64,000 nt of DNA from an uncultured Draconibacterium sp. (GTDB taxonomy: Bacteria > Bacteroidota > Bacteroidia > Bacteroidales > Prolixibacteraceae). The notes under the pieces were generated by a model, which worked only from the letters and a program-made list of their open reading frames with translations, was not told the DNA's origin and did no database searches. Made by a program: the position numbers and the translations under genes. This document shows, in pieces, positions 51,258-61,139 of the stretch. How positions within the stretch are numbered: the stretch's first letter is position 1; each line of letters starts with the position of its first letter. Location: assembly GCF_963676815.1 (NCBI RefSeq), contig NZ_OY781365.1, forward strand, positions 2,018,501 to 2,082,500, read 5' to 3'.

Positions 51258-51959
51258 ATGAGAAGCGCAATTAAAAGGCCGTCGGACGAAGAAACAAATT
51301 TAAGTGGTTTTCAATTGTTTAAGAAGTTAACCGACGATGAATTTACCCGGCTGAATTATGAAAAAACTTGTTCGCTTTATAAAAAAGGCACCATCATTTA
51401 TCGCGAGGGTAGCCGGCTAACCGGTTTTTTCTGTGTTACAAGGGGAATTATTAAAATCTTTAAAACAGGAATTGACGGCAAAGAACAAATAATTCGCTTT
51501 GCCAAAAAAGGCGAAATTATTGCCTATCGGTCGTTGCTGAGCCAAGAGCTGGCTTGTACCACGGCAAAAGTAATCGACGATGCAGCCTTGTGTCATGTTC
51601 CTTACCAAACCTTGTTGTACCTTATTCAGAACAACTGGCAGTTTTCGCATCACATGTTACAAATTGTTTGTCGCGAATTACGTGAAGCCAACGATTACAT
51701 TACCGATATTGCGCAAAAAACAGTGCGTGAGCGACTGGCAGAAGTACTTCTACTTTTAAAAGAAAACTTTGAGCTGGATAACCAGAATACACTTCAAATT
51801 TCGTTAACCCGTGAAGAGCTGGCTAACATGGTTGGAACCGCAACAGAATCTGTAATTCGCTTATTATCAGAATTTAAGAATGATAAACTTATTGAATTAC
51901 AGGGACGTAAAATTAAATTTTTAGATATTCCTGCATTAAACCGGGTGGCTAATTTATAA
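51258..51959 (+). CDS. Crp/Fnr-family transcriptional regulator
   Basis: 233 residues. N-terminal effector barrel (KKGTIIYREGSRLTGFFCV, GKEQIIRFAKKGEIIAYRS), a long dimer helix, and a C-terminal winged helix (SLTREELANMVGTATESVIR). It lacks the N-terminal Cys cluster of Fnr. It is divergent from the OsmC-family gene and followed by a terminator, so it is a likely local regulator of peroxide or redox response. Confidence 0.9.
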   Translation: MRSAIKRPSDEETNLSGFQLFKKLTDDEFTRLNYEKTCSLYKKGTIIYREGSRLTGFFCVTRGIIKIFKTGIDGKEQIIRFAKKGEIIAYRSLLSQELACTTAKVIDDAALCHVPYQTLLYLIQNNWQFSHHMLQIVCRELREANDYITDIAQKTVRERLAEVLLLLKENFELDNQNTLQISLTREELANMVGTATESVIRLLSEFKNDKLIELQGRKIKFLDIPALNRVANL

Positions 51960-51978
51960 GCTTACTACATATTTTCTG

Positions 51979-52003
51979 AAACCGGCTAATGGCCGGTTTT
52001 TTT
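51979..52003 (+). terminator. Terminator after the Crp/Fnr gene
   Basis: AAACCGGC pairs with GCCGGTTT, followed by a T-run. Confidence 0.8.
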
Positions 52004-52046
52004 GTTTTATACTTAAACCTTATTCTAACCGTTTTAACCTAAAAAA

Positions 52047-52883
52047 ATGCTATTTCAAACGCTTGAAAACCAAACCATAAACGAACTATGCAACTTATTT
52101 AATGCTGCATTTGCCGACTACGTGGTAAAAATTGAAATGACTCCCGAAAACTTACAAGATAAATTCGATTCGGAAGATGTTAGTCTTGAACACTCGGTGG
52201 GCCTGTTTAGCGAAGGAAAACCGGTGGGTTTTATCTTTCATGCCTTGCGCGATTCCGCTTCGGGAAAAATGGCTTACAATGCCGGAACCGGTGTTATTCC
52301 AAAATTCAGAGGTAAGAATGCCACGGTGCGGATGTATGAATACATACTTCCAAAACTGGCAAAATATGGCGTAAAAGAAGTCGTTCTTGAGGTTATCGAT
52401 AAAAATCCTCCAGCAATAAAATCTTATAAAAAAGTTGGATTTACCATCCTTCACGAGTTGGAATGTTTCAAGGGATTTCCGGATATCTCGAGCCCGGATA
52501 AACCTTTGATCGTGGAAGAATCGGCAGATAAATTCACGCCTCCCGAACACTTTTGGGACTGGCAGCCCACCTGGCAAAATACCACACAAACGGTACTCCG
52601 GTCTGGCCAATACAAAACCTGGAGTATTTTACGTGGTAACAGAGCAATTGCCTATCTTACAGGAAATCCGGGATCAGGAAGAATAGCCCAGTTTGCTGTC
52701 GATCCGGACCAGCGTTGGAAAGGTTTGGGAACTTCGCTGTTTTGCCATTTTGCAGGGCTGTCGTCAAACACGCCGATGGTGATAAATATAGCCGATCAAT
52801 CGGGGCAAACACAGGACTTTCTGAAAGCCATTGGAATGACCCTTTTTTTGAGACAATATAAAATGAATTTAATACTTCAATAA
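52047..52883 (+). CDS. Double-GNAT-domain acetyltransferase
   Basis: 278 residues with two GNAT-like halves. Both acetyl-CoA loop motifs can be seen: VIPKFRGKNATVRMYEYI near residue 90 and QRWKGLGTSLFCHF near residue 230. The second is the better match to R-x-x-G-x-G. The acceptor is unknown. One base separates it from the next membrane-protein gene. Confidence 0.8.
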   Translation: MLFQTLENQTINELCNLFNAAFADYVVKIEMTPENLQDKFDSEDVSLEHSVGLFSEGKPVGFIFHALRDSASGKMAYNAGTGVIPKFRGKNATVRMYEYILPKLAKYGVKEVVLEVIDKNPPAIKSYKKVGFTILHELECFKGFPDISSPDKPLIVEESADKFTPPEHFWDWQPTWQNTTQTVLRSGQYKTWSILRGNRAIAYLTGNPGSGRIAQFAVDPDQRWKGLGTSLFCHFAGLSSNTPMVINIADQSGQTQDFLKAIGMTLFLRQYKMNLILQ

Positions 52884-52884
52884 T

Positions 52885-53232
52885 ATGAAACTCTTTGGTA
52901 TTCAGATGAACAGACGCACATTTATTCGTTGGAAAATTTACGTCGACCGTGCACGCATGTACATTGGTTACATCAGTTTTGTAATGATAGCATTTATGTT
53001 TTTAAACGATTTTAAAGACGAGACGATTCGTACTTTCCTCGATGAAAACAAAATGATTACCTACCCGATAATGATGGTTTTATTTATGGTATTTTCGTTA
53101 ATCCTCGGACGGCTCGACACCAAGCTGGGCCTGCGAAAAGAGGAAATGCGCAATGCCGCCAGCGAAAATCCCGTTACCATGGAAATTCTGCAAAACATTA
53201 AAGAGATTAAGCAAAAGTTGAATGAGGAATGA
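52885..53232 (+). CDS. Small two-span membrane protein
   Basis: 115 residues with two membrane spans (MYIGYISFVMIAFMFL and YPIMMVLFMVFSLILG) and a helical C-terminal tail (MEILQNIKEIKQKLNEE) likely in the cytoplasm. It is probably cotranscribed with the acetyltransferase gene. No family is recognised. Confidence 0.65.
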   Translation: MKLFGIQMNRRTFIRWKIYVDRARMYIGYISFVMIAFMFLNDFKDETIRTFLDENKMITYPIMMVLFMVFSLILGRLDTKLGLRKEEMRNAASENPVTMEILQNIKEIKQKLNEE

Positions 53233-53339
53233 TGAATTTCGATTAACGATTTTAGATTGAAGTGTGGCTAGTATGATCTGGTTTCTTTGAACGTAATTCA
53301 TAAATCTTCACTCGTTAATCATCATTCCAAAATCCGTTT

Positions 53340-54542
53340 TTACCGTCCGATCCAGTCCTCGGGATTAAGTTTGGTGCTTTCTTTCCAAATCTGAAATTTC
53401 AGGATAGATTTATTACCGTCTTTTGTGTCGGTATAAACCGTGCCGATGGGTTGTTTTGTCGATACTTTATCGCCCTTTTTAACTACTACCTCGCGAAGGT
53501 TGGAATAAACGCTCAGATAAGTTCCGTGTCGAATAATAACGGCAGTATTACCACCTGAAATACCAAACACCCGGCTAACTTCGCCGTTAAAAACAGCGCG
53601 CACTTTTGCCCCCTCATCGGTGGCAATATTTATCCCGTTATTCTGTACCTGCACATTGGTTAATACCGGATGGCGGTGTACACCAAAATGCTCAACAATT
53701 ACACCTCTTTCCAGCGGCCAGGGCAGGCGTTTTTTGTTTTGTTCAAAATTATCACCTATCAGTTTTTGTTCGGGTGTTAAGGCAAAACCCGAACCTCCTG
53801 TTTCTCTGTTTTTGCTGGCTTCTTCTTCAATAATTGCCTGAATTTCACGCTCCAGCTGTTGCTCAATTTGTTGTTGTTGACGCAGTGTTTTTTGCAGACT
53901 ATTTTTCTGATTTTGCAGTTTTTTCAACTCACTGCTTTGTGTACTTTTTTCCTGGTTAAGCGCTAGCATTTCCTTTTCGGTCTGTCCGATTAATTTTTGT
54001 TTTTCAGCTGTTTGCTGTTCCAGTTTTTCTATACTTTCGTCGAGTACTTCCTGCACAGCATCAATCATTTGAGCCTGATTTTCGCGATACGTTTTGTAGC
54101 GTTTGAAATAGAGCAAACGACGATAAGCCTGATTTACATTTTCGGCCGACAGTAAAAACAGCACTTCATCATACGAATTCAGATTTTTGTAGGCCATCCT
54201 AATCATTTCGGCATATTCATCCTTTAATTGCTGAGCATCGTTTTTAAGCATTTCTACAGCCAAAATGTTATTGGCGACACATTGCTCATAAATTCCGATT
54301 TCGTGGTTTATATTCGAGATAAGCGTGTTTCTCGAGTTGATTTTTGTATTAATGAGCCGTAGCTTACTTAACGACGAACGTTCATTTTTTTGCGTTTCGT
54401 TGAGCAAACGTGTGGTGTATTCGATTTCCTTTTCAGCATCAGCCTTTTGTTTTTGCAGTTCTTCGATGGATTGTGCGAACACAGAAAGACTCACCAGCAC
54501 GAGAGCCAGCGTAACGAATAGTATTTTTATCCGCAAAATCAT
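53340..54542 (-). CDS. EnvC-like murein hydrolase activator (M23 fold)
   Basis: 400 residues. A signal peptide (FVTLALVLVSLSVFA) is followed by a long coiled coil (about 22-245) and a LytM/M23 domain near 280-400. The catalytic metal ligands are missing: the H-x3-D site reads NNGINIATDEG, and the H-x-H site reads HGTYLSVYSNL. This is the pattern of EnvC/NlpD-type activators of amidases rather than active peptidases. It is the last gene of a block with DUF4292 and a TPR protein. Confidence 0.88.
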   Translation of the reverse strand: MILRIKILFVTLALVLVSLSVFAQSIEELQKQKADAEKEIEYTTRLLNETQKNERSSLSKLRLINTKINSRNTLISNINHEIGIYEQCVANNILAVEMLKNDAQQLKDEYAEMIRMAYKNLNSYDEVLFLLSAENVNQAYRRLLYFKRYKTYRENQAQMIDAVQEVLDESIEKLEQQTAEKQKLIGQTEKEMLALNQEKSTQSSELKKLQNQKNSLQKTLRQQQQIEQQLEREIQAIIEEEASKNRETGGSGFALTPEQKLIGDNFEQNKKRLPWPLERGVIVEHFGVHRHPVLTNVQVQNNGINIATDEGAKVRAVFNGEVSRVFGISGGNTAVIIRHGTYLSVYSNLREVVVKKGDKVSTKQPIGTVYTDTKDGNKSILKFQIWKESTKLNPEDWIGR

Positions 54543-54567
54543 ATTTACGAATGTATCGATTTAGGAT

Positions 54568-55443
54568 TTAATCTACTCGAATCTCCTCGTATTTTTCCGG
54601 AATTTTAATGCTGAAAGAAGTGATCTTCTCGGTTGAAAATCCGCTCATTCTGATTTTCATGTCAATTTCTTCTTCGGGCGAATGAAAGTTCATTTCAATG
54701 GTTCCCGGATACGCTTTGTTTTCTACTTCAGTATAGTCTTCGAAAACCAGGTTCATATTCCGGTCGTTGGTTTTATCGCTGATTAACAAGTGGTTCAAAG
54801 CAAAATTACCCGGATCAAAAAACATTTTTTGTACAATGAGCGCCTGATCATCCAATCGTTTTAAATGGCGCTCGGCTTTGTTTTCCTTCTCTTCCAGTTT
54901 GCTAAGCTTCCGCGTTTTTTCCGATTGCAAAACATACCGGTTATCTTCAATTACGGCATCGAAAGTTTTAAAATCCTTGTCGCGTGGATCATTCCGGTAC
55001 GAAAATGCATTGTTTGAAATAATACTTTGTATGGTAGCAAAATCAAGGTCGATGTTCAGAAAACTGCTGAGGTAGGAATAATCGTCGATAAAATAGTTGC
55101 GGTCGATGTAATTCACATATTTCACACTGTCGGGGGTAAGTAAAACACGGCCAACCGGAATATTAAGTTTACTTATCGATACCAGAATACGATCGTCTTT
55201 TTTTGCCTTTAAATTGATTTTAAAAGCTGCTTTCGACTGGCTACTTGAAAAATTACAATTGATACGTTTTATGGTAAGGTATTCATAATCGAATGCGTTT
55301 TGCTCGATTCGTTTCAGCAACTTACTGGTGCTTATCGGGCGTGCCTCAACAACAGCCAGTTCCGATGGCGTTTTACAGGATGAAACAGCAAACAGAACTG
55401 CTGCCATAAATAGTGAAATCCTGAAATATTTTAGAAACTTCAT
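54568..55443 (-). CDS. DUF4292-family lipoprotein
   Basis: 291 residues with a lipoprotein signal (LFMAAVLFAVSSC). The body (FNCNFSSSQSK-like start, NLKAKKDDRILVSISKL, RVLLTPDSVKYVNYIDRNYF, MKIRMSGFSTEKI) matches DUF4292, a LolA/LppX-like fold that may carry lipids or lipoproteins. It lies 25 bases before envC and 3 bases after the TPR gene. Confidence 0.85.
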   Translation of the reverse strand: MKFLKYFRISLFMAAVLFAVSSCKTPSELAVVEARPISTSKLLKRIEQNAFDYEYLTIKRINCNFSSSQSKAAFKINLKAKKDDRILVSISKLNIPVGRVLLTPDSVKYVNYIDRNYFIDDYSYLSSFLNIDLDFATIQSIISNNAFSYRNDPRDKDFKTFDAVIEDNRYVLQSEKTRKLSKLEEKENKAERHLKRLDDQALIVQKMFFDPGNFALNHLLISDKTNDRNMNLVFEDYTEVENKAYPGTIEMNFHSPEEEIDMKIRMSGFSTEKITSFSIKIPEKYEEIRVD

Positions 55444-55446
55444 CGC

Positions 55447-57210
55447 CTACTCTTCAATGTATTTTTTTTCCTCAATTTTGCGGTCTAAAGTTTCCGACTC
55501 GCTCCCACTCTCTTTTGCCTTTTTCCAGTACTCTACAGCCTCCTCAACTTTGCCTGTTTTATACAAAATATCGCCGTAATGTTCCAGCAAAGTATCACTT
55601 TCATCGTCGCTGTATTTCATGGCCGAATCCATGTAAAATTTCGCCAGCGTATATTCACCTTTTTTAAACAGCACCCAGGCATGTGTATCAAGGTAAGTTG
55701 CATTATCCGGAAAGCGTTCAACCACTTTACCACTCATTCTTTCTGCTTTGTCGAGCTCAATGCCGTCAACTGATAAATAGTAAGCGTAATTGTTCAGCGT
55801 AAGGTAATTATCAGGATCAACCTGAACAGCCTTGTCGAATATTTTAAAGGCTTCGGTTTTGTTTCCGTTTTTGTAAACGGCCTCGCCTTTTAGCATCAGA
55901 AAATTGGCTTCCAGTTGTGGATTTTCAACTACATAATCCATTCCTTCTTCACTGATTTCAATGGTTTCATCAAATTTTTCCAGCTGCACACAAGCAATTG
56001 CTTTAAAGAAATATCCTTGCGGTTGATTCGGAAATAATTCGATGATCTTTCCGGTATGTTCGTACAATTTGTCCCACTGTTGCAGGTCGTTGTCGATGTA
56101 CATTATTCGTTCCCAAATCATATAATCATTGGGTTCAATCTCAATCGCTTTTAACAAGGCTTCACGTCCTTCTGCCAGTTTATTTTCTTTCAGCAACGAT
56201 TCAGCATGAATGGTGTGTACCAACGATTCATCGGGATGTTTTTCGAGTAAAATACCGATCAGTTCATCGCGCTGCTGGTCGTTAAGATGCGATTGTGCAG
56301 GATTTGCTGTTAACATCATAAACAGCTGCATTTTTGTTTGAATATCAACTGCATCGCTTTCAAAACCGGCTTTTGTTTCTTCGAACGACTTTTCAGCCTC
56401 ACCGTTTTCGAGGTAATAATTGGCCAGCGAAAAGTGTACAAAACCATTTTCCGGATCCATTTCCTGGATCTTTTTATAGTTTTTTAATGCACTTTGAGAA
56501 TCGCCCTGGCTTTGATATAAATCGGCCAATAATCCATAATATTTTGATTCGTCCGGATTGTTCTCAATCAGTTTATTAATCTCGTCAAAAGCTTTGTCAA
56601 CCTGTCCTGTTGATACAAAAATCTGCTGTTTGGCCACCGAAATTTGCTCATTAATGCCGGTTTCTTCTTCCATTCGATTATAAGCTTCAATAGCTTCCTC
56701 GTAACGTTCTGCACTGGCCAGCAACGCAGCATTCATGTATATGTACTCCAGGTTTTCCGGCTCCTTTTGCACCAACTCGGCATAAATATCGGCTGCCTCT
56801 GAGAATTTTCGGGTTTGCTGATAAATTTGTGCCAATAACAGTTTGTACCATTTATTGTCGGGACTAATACTGATGGCTTTTTCCAGCAACAACGAAGCGC
56901 TGGTAAAGTCGTTATTTGCGGCATGAATATTTGCCAATTCAAACATGGCCGACGATGAATTCGGATCAATCTCTAAACAACTCGATAACAACTGAATAGC
57001 CTTTTGTGCGTTGCCAAACATTTTCTGTTTTAGCGCCTCCACAAAAAGGTACTCAAACTCCATCTGCTTTTGATCTACTAACTCGGTGGTGGGTGTATTT
57101 ACTGCAGCTTTTGCCACTTGTTGTTCGGTAACTTGTTTTGTTGATGAACAAGACACTAAAGCCAGCGAAAATGCTGCAATACCTATTCCATTTATAAAAA
57201 TTCTCTTCAT
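55447..57210 (-). CDS. TPR-repeat lipoprotein
   Basis: 587 residues from ATG 57210 (MKRIFINGIGIAAFSLALVSC), one base after the dut stop; a start 10 codons upstream overlaps dut. After the lipobox come about 12 tetratricopeptide repeats (SAMFELANIHAANNDFTSAS, PDNATYLDTHAWVLFKKGEY). It should act as a protein scaffold at the outer membrane, probably with DUF4292 and EnvC proteins encoded next to it. Confidence 0.87.
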   Translation of the reverse strand: MKRIFINGIGIAAFSLALVSCSSTKQVTEQQVAKAAVNTPTTELVDQKQMEFEYLFVEALKQKMFGNAQKAIQLLSSCLEIDPNSSSAMFELANIHAANNDFTSASLLLEKAISISPDNKWYKLLLAQIYQQTRKFSEAADIYAELVQKEPENLEYIYMNAALLASAERYEEAIEAYNRMEEETGINEQISVAKQQIFVSTGQVDKAFDEINKLIENNPDESKYYGLLADLYQSQGDSQSALKNYKKIQEMDPENGFVHFSLANYYLENGEAEKSFEETKAGFESDAVDIQTKMQLFMMLTANPAQSHLNDQQRDELIGILLEKHPDESLVHTIHAESLLKENKLAEGREALLKAIEIEPNDYMIWERIMYIDNDLQQWDKLYEHTGKIIELFPNQPQGYFFKAIACVQLEKFDETIEISEEGMDYVVENPQLEANFLMLKGEAVYKNGNKTEAFKIFDKAVQVDPDNYLTLNNYAYYLSVDGIELDKAERMSGKVVERFPDNATYLDTHAWVLFKKGEYTLAKFYMDSAMKYSDDESDTLLEHYGDILYKTGKVEEAVEYWKKAKESGSESETLDRKIEEKKYIEE

Positions 57211-57211
57211 G

Positions 57212-57649
57212 TTAATGTTTTCCGGTGTGGCCAAAGCCACCTGCTCCTCTTTCTGTTTCTTCCAGCACTTCTACCAAATCCCATTCCACAGTTTCGTGTG
57301 CGGCAATAACCATCTGGCAAATGCGTTCTGCATTCTCTATAACAAAATCTTCTTGCGACAGGTTGATGAGAATAACGCCAATTTCTCCTCGATAATCAGC
57401 ATCAATAGTTCCGGGAGTATTTAAAACCGTAATTCCCTTTTTCAAAGCTAAACCACTTCGCGGACGAACCTGCGCCTCGTAACCCTGAGGCAATTCAATA
57501 AATAAGCCGGTTGGTATAAGTTTCCGCTCCAGCGGTTTTAAAACCACCGGTTCATCAAGGTTTGCACGTAAGTCCATTCCGGCCGAAAAGGCTGTACTAT
57601 AAGCCGGTAGTTCATTCTTTGATTTGTTAACGATTTTAACCTGCATCAA
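57212..57649 (-). CDS. dut: dUTP diphosphatase
   Basis: 145 residues; the second Met (57646) may be the start. All five dUTPase motifs are present: [42 protein letters not shown] and [11 protein letters not shown]. It hydrolyses dUTP to dUMP, keeping uracil out of DNA. It is the first gene of the dut-TPR-DUF4292-envC block. Confidence 0.97.
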   Translation of the reverse strand: MMQVKIVNKSKNELPAYSTAFSAGMDLRANLDEPVVLKPLERKLIPTGLFIELPQGYEAQVRPRSGLALKKGITVLNTPGTIDADYRGEIGVILINLSQEDFVIENAERICQMVIAAHETVEWDLVEVLEETERGAGGFGHTGKH

Positions 57650-57775
57650 TCTGTTTTTTTAAAAGAATCGCTAAGATAGATAAATAATGCGTCCGTTCGG
57701 TAGGTTTAACAAGTTTTATGATTGTGAATAAATGAATCAACTGATTGTATAACAATTATATAACTTTCTTTCGGA

Positions 57776-58903
57776 TTAAATAATCATCAGATCGGCCATG
57801 ATCTCGTCAGAAACAAAAAGCCCTTTTCGGCTCAGTGTAATTGTTTCGCTTTTAATATTTATATCGCCTGTATTTTTGTATTTGTCCAACTGACGGGAAA
57901 AATAGGCGGCTTTCTCATGCCCAAAACGTTGTTTCAGTTCCTTTACTGACACGCCCCATTTTGTGCGAATCCGTGTTAAAATATACTCGTTGTACTGGTC
58001 GTTTTCGCTTAGTTTTTCTTCCTCGAAATACGGCTGGTTATTTGCCTGCGCTTTAATGTATGCTTCTACGCTGGAATCGTTCCAGCGCCGCGAAACACCG
58101 TCAAACGAATGTGCCGACGGTCCCAGTCCAAGATATTTTACACCCATCCAGTAAGCTGTGTTGTGGCGCGAATACAATTGGTCTTTTGCAAAGTTCGAAA
58201 TTTCGTAATGCTCGAAACCGTTAGCCAGCGACAAATCAACTAATGTATTAAACTGATTTACACTTTCTTCCTCTTTCAACTCTTTTAAAGTTCCTTTTTT
58301 TAGCCAGGTGTAAAAAGCGGTTCCTTCGTGGTAAGTTAAATGATAAGCCGACAGGTGTTTTACCGGGAGACGGAACATTTGGTTCAGACTTTCTTCCCAT
58401 TCTTTAGGCGTTAAATCGGGGAGACCGTAAATCAAATCGGCACTTAAATTTGAAAAGCCGTTTTTTGATGCATTTTCAATGGCTTCAACAGCTTGTGCGG
58501 TGTTGTGACGGCGGTTCATCTTTTCTAAATGACGGTTTTGAAAAGCCTGAATTCCGATACTTAAACGATTTATTCCCTCTTGTTTTAGGGCTTTCAGGTA
58601 ATCGTTGCTCAAGTCGTCCGGATTAGCTTCAAAAGTTATTTCGGCATCCGAATTAACTTTAAATTCATCATGCAGTACAGACAGTATTTCGGCAATTTCC
58701 GGCGCGGTTAACACCGAGGGAGTGCCGCCACCAAAATATATGGTTTCAACCGTTTCGTCGTTCAGGTAGTTTTTGCGTACTTTAGCCTCGTTTTTCAGGG
58801 CAGCAATAAAATCATGCTGCAGCGAAGTATTTACTGTTTTATAGAAATCGCAGTAATAACATTTCTGACGACAGAAAGGAATATGAATGTAAATACCCGC
58901 CAT
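57776..58903 (-). CDS. hemW: Radical SAM heme chaperone HemW
   Basis: 375 residues. The radical-SAM motif YIHIPFCRQKCYYCDFY has Cys11, Cys15 and Cys18 and lacks the fourth Cys of true HemN. FGGGTPS and the C-terminal HemN-like domain are present. It binds heme and delivers it to proteins such as respiratory enzymes, rather than oxidising coproporphyrinogen. It is not near the heme operon; the divergent VanZ-like gene starts 40 bases away. Confidence 0.92.
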   Translation of the reverse strand: MAGIYIHIPFCRQKCYYCDFYKTVNTSLQHDFIAALKNEAKVRKNYLNDETVETIYFGGGTPSVLTAPEIAEILSVLHDEFKVNSDAEITFEANPDDLSNDYLKALKQEGINRLSIGIQAFQNRHLEKMNRRHNTAQAVEAIENASKNGFSNLSADLIYGLPDLTPKEWEESLNQMFRLPVKHLSAYHLTYHEGTAFYTWLKKGTLKELKEEESVNQFNTLVDLSLANGFEHYEISNFAKDQLYSRHNTAYWMGVKYLGLGPSAHSFDGVSRRWNDSSVEAYIKAQANNQPYFEEEKLSENDQYNEYILTRIRTKWGVSVKELKQRFGHEKAAYFSRQLDKYKNTGDINIKSETITLSRKGLFVSDEIMADLMII

Positions 58904-58942
58904 TACAAGAGCTGGAAAATTTATAATTAAACAATTGAAAAC

Positions 58943-59320
58943 ATGAAGATAGCACCCTACTGGAGACTTGCAATTTGGTTATTAATAATGACTTACCTGC
59001 TTTTTGTGCCTGCCAGTCAGTTACCAACAAAACCCTTTCTACAAATTCCGAATTTTGACAAAATAGTTCATTTCGGAATGTTTTTTATTCTGTGTATGTT
59101 ATCTTTTCGTCCGATAAAACAATTCACTCCTAATTTTTATTTCTGGACACCTTTATTGACATTTGTTGCTGCCGTAATACTTGAATACGTTCAGCAAAAA
59201 ATATCGCCAAGCCGGCACAGCGATGTATACGACCTTTGGGCCAATGCCGCCGGTTTATCGTTTGCCACCTTTTTTTATGCTCTTTTCGTAAATAAAAAGT
59301 GGCTGGAACGTATCTTTTAA
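58943..59320 (+). CDS. VanZ-like family membrane protein
   Basis: 125 residues with about four spans. The pattern FDKIVHFGMFFILCML and SRHSDVYDLWANAAG matches VanZ-like proteins (the conserved DK-x-H and D-x2-D-x3-N motifs). The role is unknown outside teicoplanin-resistance relatives. It stands alone and converges on the Rrf2 gene. Confidence 0.85.
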   Translation: MKIAPYWRLAIWLLIMTYLLFVPASQLPTKPFLQIPNFDKIVHFGMFFILCMLSFRPIKQFTPNFYFWTPLLTFVAAVILEYVQQKISPSRHSDVYDLWANAAGLSFATFFYALFVNKKWLERIF

Positions 59321-59327
59321 ACCAAAA

Positions 59328-59771
59328 TCAGAGCTTAACTAAATCTTCGTATTTATCAATGTCTTTTCCCACTGTTTCAAGCGAAGTAGTTTTGTAAAAA
59401 TGCGTAATATCCTGGCGTAACTTTTCGTATTGCGCATGTACCGGACAAAGTGGTTTCGACGGATCGTGCGTTTTACACGGTTCTAAACTAATGAGGCAGT
59501 TAGTGAAAAACTCCTCGCCGTCCACTTTAATTACAATGTCCCACAACGAAATGTCTGATGCATCACGCGAAAGTGAAAAACCTCCATTCGGACCTTTTGT
59601 AGAAACCAGTAATTTTTGTTTTACCAGGTTTTGCAGGATCTTTCCTAAAAACGGTGATGATAAACCCAAATCTTCCGAAATTTTTTTGATTCCGATACGT
59701 TTGTCTTCCTTCGAAAATTTACCTAGATAAATCAACGCTCTGAGTGCATATTTGCAAGTATTTGATAACAT
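59328..59771 (-). CDS. Rrf2-family transcriptional regulator
   Basis: 147 residues. N-terminal winged helix (YALRALIYLGKF, ISEDLGLSSPFLGKILQNL, GPNGGFSLSR) and three C-terminal Cys at 92, 99 and 109 (TNCLISLEPCK, PLCPVH), the usual Fe-S ligand region of IscR/NsrR-type Rrf2 proteins. It probably senses nitric oxide, iron or redox with a cluster. It directly follows lutB without a gap (LutB stop at 59772), so it is in the same operon. Confidence 0.9.
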   Translation of the reverse strand: MLSNTCKYALRALIYLGKFSKEDKRIGIKKISEDLGLSSPFLGKILQNLVKQKLLVSTKGPNGGFSLSRDASDISLWDIVIKVDGEEFFTNCLISLEPCKTHDPSKPLCPVHAQYEKLRQDITHFYKTTSLETVGKDIDKYEDLVKL

Positions 59772-61139
59772 CTATTTTAAATTTAAAATTGTTTTACTGT
59801 ATGAATGATCTGCAAAAGCAGGAAATTTCTTTTGTTTTCCCAATACATTTTTGTTGGCTTTTAACAGCGTGTTTTTCATTTTTCCATTCACCCTGTCAAG
59901 GTTTTTTCGCTTTTTAAATGCCCATTCGTAAGCTTTCATTCCCTTGTTCCAGGCAAAAGAACCGTGGTTTTCATCAACTGCAATTTTCCGGTTTAAAAGC
60001 AATAAATCGTGTAGCGGAATTTTTACGGGGCAAACATCGGTACAGGCACCACAAACCGTACAGGCGAAACTTAAATGATTGTATTCTTTAAAGCCTTTCA
60101 TAAAAGGCGTTATTACCGATCCGATAGGGCCACTGTAAGTAGTGTTGTACGTGTATCCGCCCACATTTTTATAAATAGGGCAGGCGTTTAAACACGCTCC
60201 GCAACGTATGCATTTTAGCGCGTCGACATGTTTTGGTTCGGCGGCTATTTTTGTGCGGTTATTATCGAGCAAAACCACCACCATTTTTTCTGGTCCGTTT
60301 GCTTCATCATCGCGTTTTGGGCCGGTTATCAGCGAATTGTATACTGTAACCTGTTGTCCGGTTCCCAACGCCGAAAGCAAGGGAAACATCAGCTGTAAAT
60401 CGCCAATCGACGGTATCAGTTTTTCAATTCCCGCAATTACAATATGCACTTTTGGGAAGGCCACCGACATAAATCCGTTTCCTTCGTTTTCGGTAAGTGC
60501 CACTCCGCCAACATCAGCTACCAAAAAATTAGCACCCGTAACACCCACCTCGGCAGAAGTGAATTTTTCGCGCAATACTTTTCGCACAAATTTGGTTAAT
60601 TCTGTTGGTGTTGAATCCTCAGGAGTTTTAAACTTTTTATGAAAAAGCTCGGCAACATCTTCTTTCGATTTGTGCATTGCCGGCGTTAAAATATGGTAAG
60701 GTTTTTCGCCAGCCACCTGAACGATAAATTCTCCCAAATCGGTTTCAACAGGTTCAAAACCAGCTTTCTCCAGGTTTTCGTTCAATTCAATTTCTTCCGA
60801 GATCATCGACTTACTTTTTACCAAAAGTTTTGCCTCATTCTCAGTCAGAATTTTTATGATTTCAGAAACAGCTTCTTTGCCATCGCGAGCCCAAACCACA
60901 TCAATTCCATTGGTTTTGGCATTTGTTTCAAATGTTTCGAGATAATGTGCAAGATTGGAAACTACTTTCTTTTTGAGATAAGAAGCACGGTGTTTCGCCA
61001 AATCCATATTCCGGTAACGAAGTTTACCCTTGGCAACGGCTTCGTCGTACTTCGAAATATTAAAATTTAAGGTCTTCCGGTGTTTTTTATCAAAAGCAAT
61101 TTTCGAATCCTTCAGAAATATTTTTTTATGCGCTGTCAT
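59772..61139 (-). CDS. LutB/LldF-type iron-sulfur protein
   Basis: 455 residues. The N-terminal LUD (DUF162) domain is followed by two ferredoxin cluster motifs, CIRCGACLNACPIYKN near residue 305 and CTVCGACTDVCPVK near residue 355. LutB works with LutA and LutC to oxidise L-lactate; neither is in this window. The gene is flush with rpiB upstream and the Rrf2 regulator downstream, so three genes form one operon. Confidence 0.88.
   Translation of the reverse strand: MTAHKKIFLKDSKIAFDKKHRKTLNFNISKYDEAVAKGKLRYRNMDLAKHRASYLKKKVVSNLAHYLETFETNAKTNGIDVVWARDGKEAVSEIIKILTENEAKLLVKSKSMISEEIELNENLEKAGFEPVETDLGEFIVQVAGEKPYHILTPAMHKSKEDVAELFHKKFKTPEDSTPTELTKFVRKVLREKFTSAEVGVTGANFLVADVGGVALTENEGNGFMSVAFPKVHIVIAGIEKLIPSIGDLQLMFPLLSALGTGQQVTVYNSLITGPKRDDEANGPEKMVVVLLDNNRTKIAAEPKHVDALKCIRCGACLNACPIYKNVGGYTYNTTYSGPIGSVITPFMKGFKEYNHLSFACTVCGACTDVCPVKIPLHDLLLLNRKIAVDENHGSFAWNKGMKAYEWAFKKRKNLDRVNGKMKNTLLKANKNVLGKQKKFPAFADHSYSKTILNLK

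Noticed and set aside
57776..58903. Second hemN copy
   Set aside because: It lacks the fourth Cys (C-x3-C-x2-C followed by D rather than C) and is 375 residues, which fits HemW. The true HemN is at 45059-46435.
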